Part shown: one piece after another, positions 6,226-7,998 of the stretch | How positions within the stretch are numbered: position 1 is the first letter of the stretch | How the letters are laid out: each line of letters begins with the position of its first letter | NCBI RefSeq assembly: GCF_002419965.1 | Contig: NZ_DIHC01000040.1 | Coordinates: 1-7,998, forward strand | Source: Pseudomonas sp. UBA5706 | GTDB taxonomy: Bacteria > Pseudomonadota > Gammaproteobacteria > Pseudomonadales > Pseudomonadaceae | DNA length: 7,998 nucleotides | Direction of reading: 5' to 3' | The notes under the pieces: model-generated | The model's input: only the letters and a program-made list of their open reading frames with translations | The model's database searches: none | Told to the model about the DNA's origin: nothing | Program-made: the position numbers and the translations under genes

Positions 6226-6282
6226 TAGGGAATTGTGTTTGACAGGGTATCTCCCTGCAGGAGCTGCCCCGCTGAGGTGTGT

Positions 6283-7830
6283 ATGCAATTCGAATGGTCC
6301 TACTTTTTTTCGCTGTTCTCGGTTTCGGACTTCTGGGAATCCTGCATCACGGTCATCGAGCTAAGCGCCCTGGGCTGGTTCATCGGCATGCTGCTGGGGT
6401 TTCTGCTGGCCTCGGCCAAGCTCTCGACCTCACGCTGGATACGCGTACCGGCGTCGATTTATATCTGGTTCTTCCGCAGCGTGCCGCTGTTGGTGCTGGT
6501 GGTGTTTACCTACAACCTGCCGCAGATGTTTCCGATCACTCGCGAAGTGCTGTCCAACCCGTTCTATTCCGGGCTGCTGGCGCTGGTAGTGACGGAAGCG
6601 GCGTACATGGCCGAGATCCATCGCGGCGGGCTGATTTCGGTCGCCAAGGGCCAGAAAGAGGCCGGGCGCGCGTTGGGCGTCGGCCTGATCGGCATGCAGC
6701 GTCTAATCGTGATCCCACAGGCTTTCCGGATTTCCTTGCCGACATTGATCAACGAATACATCACTGTGGTAAAGCTGACGTCGCTGGTGTCGGTGATTTC
6801 CCTGACCGAGCTGCTCACAGTAGGTCAGCGCCTGTACGCGCAAAACTTTCTGGTGATGGAAACCCTGTCGGCGGTGGCGGTGTACTACGTGATGATCGTC
6901 ACCGTGTTCGGCTGGCTGTTTCACTGGCTCGAACAGCATCTGGAGTTGAACAATCGCAAGCCACAGACGCTCGACGGCAGCGCCTTGGCCAACCTGCGTT
7001 CGACGCTGAGCGTGCAGCCAGTGACAGCGCCTCGGCCCGAGCCAGGTTCCGGGGCAGCTCCCGCGCTGCAGTTGGTCAGCATTTACAAACGCTACGGCCA
7101 TCACGAAGTGATCAAGGGCATCAGTCTGGACGTGGGGGCCGGCCAGGTGATTTCCATCATCGGTCCATCAGGCTCGGGTAAAACCTCGCTGATTCGCACT
7201 GTCAACGGACTGGAAACCATCGACCAGGGCGAGATCATTCTGTTTGGTGAAGACTTCATTCACGCCGGGGATAACCCCAACGCGCCGCAGATTCGCCGTG
7301 GCGTGCAGCGCATTGGCATGGTGTTCCAGAACTTCAACCTGTTCCCCCACCGGACCATTCTCGACAACGTGACCCTGGCGCCGCGTTACCACGGCCGCGA
7401 CAAGGCCGTCAGCGAGCAGCGTGCCTACGCCTTGCTCGACAAGGTCGGGCTGTTGGCTCACGCGCATAAATACCCGCATCAACTCTCGGGCGGCCAGCAG
7501 CAGCGCGTGGCAATTGCCCGTGCCCTGGCAATGGACCCGCAGATCATGCTGTTCGACGAACCGACGTCAGCGCTGGACCCGGAGTTGGTAGGCGACGTAC
7601 TCAACGTCATCGGCGACCTGGCGAAAGAAGGCATGACCATGCTAATCGTCACCCACGAAATGGACTTCGCCCTGGCGATTTCCGACCGGGTGATCTTCAT
7701 GGAAAACGGCGTGGTGCAGGTTGATGCCTCGCCACGGGCCATCCTCGCCGACCAGTGCGGCGAGCGCGTGCGAAAATTCATGGGGCTGGACAGCGTGGCC
7801 GGGCAGCAGGAGATGCTGCGCAAGGCATGA
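6283..7830 (+). CDS. Fused amino-acid ABC transporter permease and ATP-binding protein
   Basis: A 515-residue inner-membrane protein joining both core parts of a polar amino-acid importer. Residues 1-225 are a HisM/GlnP-type permease: several hydrophobic helices, FRSVPLLVLVVF, and the EAA loop from Glu126 (EAGRALGV...IPQAF) that docks the ATPase. A Pro/Ala/Gly-rich linker of about 35 residues follows. From about 261 comes a GlnQ/HisP-type ATPase: Walker A GPSGSGKT at 294-301, Q-loop Gln349, signature LSGGQ at 401-405, Walker B with Asp425-Glu426, D-loop SALD, and H-loop His458. All catalytic motifs are intact. The start at 6283 follows GAGG at 6274-6277 by 5 bases; an in-frame GTG at 6235 would add 16 polar residues without a good Shine-Dalgarno. 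A homodimer would supply two permease and two ATPase domains. Such fusions are known but much rarer than separate genes. The binding protein encoded before it is the natural partner. Confidence 0.9.
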   Translation: MQFEWSYFFSLFSVSDFWESCITVIELSALGWFIGMLLGFLLASAKLSTSRWIRVPASIYIWFFRSVPLLVLVVFTYNLPQMFPITREVLSNPFYSGLLALVVTEAAYMAEIHRGGLISVAKGQKEAGRALGVGLIGMQRLIVIPQAFRISLPTLINEYITVVKLTSLVSVISLTELLTVGQRLYAQNFLVMETLSAVAVYYVMIVTVFGWLFHWLEQHLELNNRKPQTLDGSALANLRSTLSVQPVTAPRPEPGSGAAPALQLVSIYKRYGHHEVIKGISLDVGAGQVISIIGPSGSGKTSLIRTVNGLETIDQGEIILFGEDFIHAGDNPNAPQIRRGVQRIGMVFQNFNLFPHRTILDNVTLAPRYHGRDKAVSEQRAYALLDKVGLLAHAHKYPHQLSGGQQQRVAIARALAMDPQIMLFDEPTSALDPELVGDVLNVIGDLAKEGMTMLIVTHEMDFALAISDRVIFMENGVVQVDASPRAILADQCGERVRKFMGLDSVAGQQEMLRKA

Positions 7831-7907
7831 AAGCTGACGCGCTTTTGATGCTGGCGCCATTGCCCGCCGCATCGGTGCCCGCCGTTGATTCTGGCCGCAG
7901 GCCGTAG
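7827..7907 (+). CDS. Possible 26-codon ORF overlapping the transporter stop
   Basis: An ATG overlaps the transporter TGA as ATGA, and the frame encodes MKADALLMLAPLPAASVPAV plus six residues before a TAG. AGGAG just upstream, within the transporter's last codons, could serve as a distant Shine-Dalgarno. There is a mildly hydrophobic stretch but no recognisable domain. It may be chance, or the leftover start of a gene lost when the repeats to its right were inserted. Confidence 0.15.
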   Translation: MKADALLMLAPLPAASVPAVDSGRRP

Positions 7908-7923
7908 GCGCTCGGCCTGCCAG
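7891..7923. terminator. Bulged hairpin after the transporter gene
   Basis: CTGGC at 7891-7895 pairs with GCCAG at 7919-7923, and AGGCCG at 7899-7904 with CGGCCT at 7913-7918. This gives 11 bp with a 3-base bulge and an 8-base loop, 60 bases after the operon's last gene. No T-run follows, so termination is possible but not shown; it may belong with the adjoining repeats. Confidence 0.35.
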
Positions 7924-7926
7924 CGA

Positions 7927-7970
7927 TCTGCTGCGAAGCGGCAGCGAATCTGCTGCGAAGCGGCAGCGAA
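7927..7970. repeat. Perfect 22-base tandem duplication with GCGAAGC mini-hairpins
   Basis: 7927-7948 and 7949-7970 are identical. Each unit contains CTGCTGCGAAGCGGCAG, which in RNA folds into a 7-bp stem (one G:U pair) with a GAA loop. The closing core GCGAAGC, at 7933-7939 and 7955-7961, is the sequence known to make an unusually stable DNA mini-hairpin. A partial third unit may begin before 7927 (GCGA). Only two full copies are visible, and there is no unique spacer, so it is not a CRISPR. Confidence 0.7.
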
Positions 7971-7998
7971 ACCTGCCATTTCCGTTGTGTCAGGTTTA

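Noticed and set aside
6235..6282. GTG start at 6235 for the permease-ATPase, adding 16 residues
   Set aside because: There is no good ribosome site, the added residues are polar and unlike family N-termini, and the ATG at 6283 has GAGG in place.
7927..7970. CRISPR-like repeat
   Set aside because: The two copies abut directly with no unique spacer.

Overview
The window looks like chromosomal DNA from a Pseudomonas of the fluorescens/putida type. This rests on GC-rich codon use in the right two thirds, a REP/REPIN repeat with the GTAGGAGCG...CGCGAT pattern known from Pseudomonas, and gene families common there. No RNA gene, CRISPR array or intact insertion sequence is visible.

Left part (1-2765): two co-directional genes 12 bases apart, visibly more AT-rich than the rest. 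The first is the 3' end of a cysteine-rich protein that I do not recognise and whose start lies outside the window. The second is a 729-residue class 3 lipase-like protein with a GHSLGGA nucleophile motif, a small N-terminal beta-type domain and a C-terminal coiled coil. The pair fits a type VI secretion phospholipase effector with a periplasmic immunity protein. That pairing is inferred; no VgrG, PAAR or adaptor gene lies in view.

Middle (2766-3259): about 490 bases with no convincing gene. It holds several hairpins, an inverted pair of a 14-base motif overlapping a doubtful minus-strand ORF (possibly a dispersed repeat), an almost perfect 26-base dyad at 3047-3072, and a sigma-54-like -24/-12 site about 90 bases before the next gene.

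Right part (3260-7830): four genes on the + strand that look like one uptake-and-catabolism unit. They encode a TIM-barrel sugar-phosphate isomerase/epimerase-like protein, an isopenicillin N synthase-type non-haem iron oxygenase, a periplasmic amino-acid-type solute-binding protein, and a single-chain fusion of an amino-acid ABC permease with its ATPase. The binding protein would capture a small, probably amino-acid-like solute, the fused transporter would import it, and the two enzymes would act on it or its products. The substrate cannot be read from the sequence. A REPIN (two REP copies in inverted orientation) sits between the binding-protein and permease genes, where it could set different transcript levels.

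Right edge (7831-7998): a possible 26-codon ORF overlapping the transporter stop, a bulged hairpin, and a perfect 22-base tandem duplication carrying the GCGAAGC mini-hairpin sequence.
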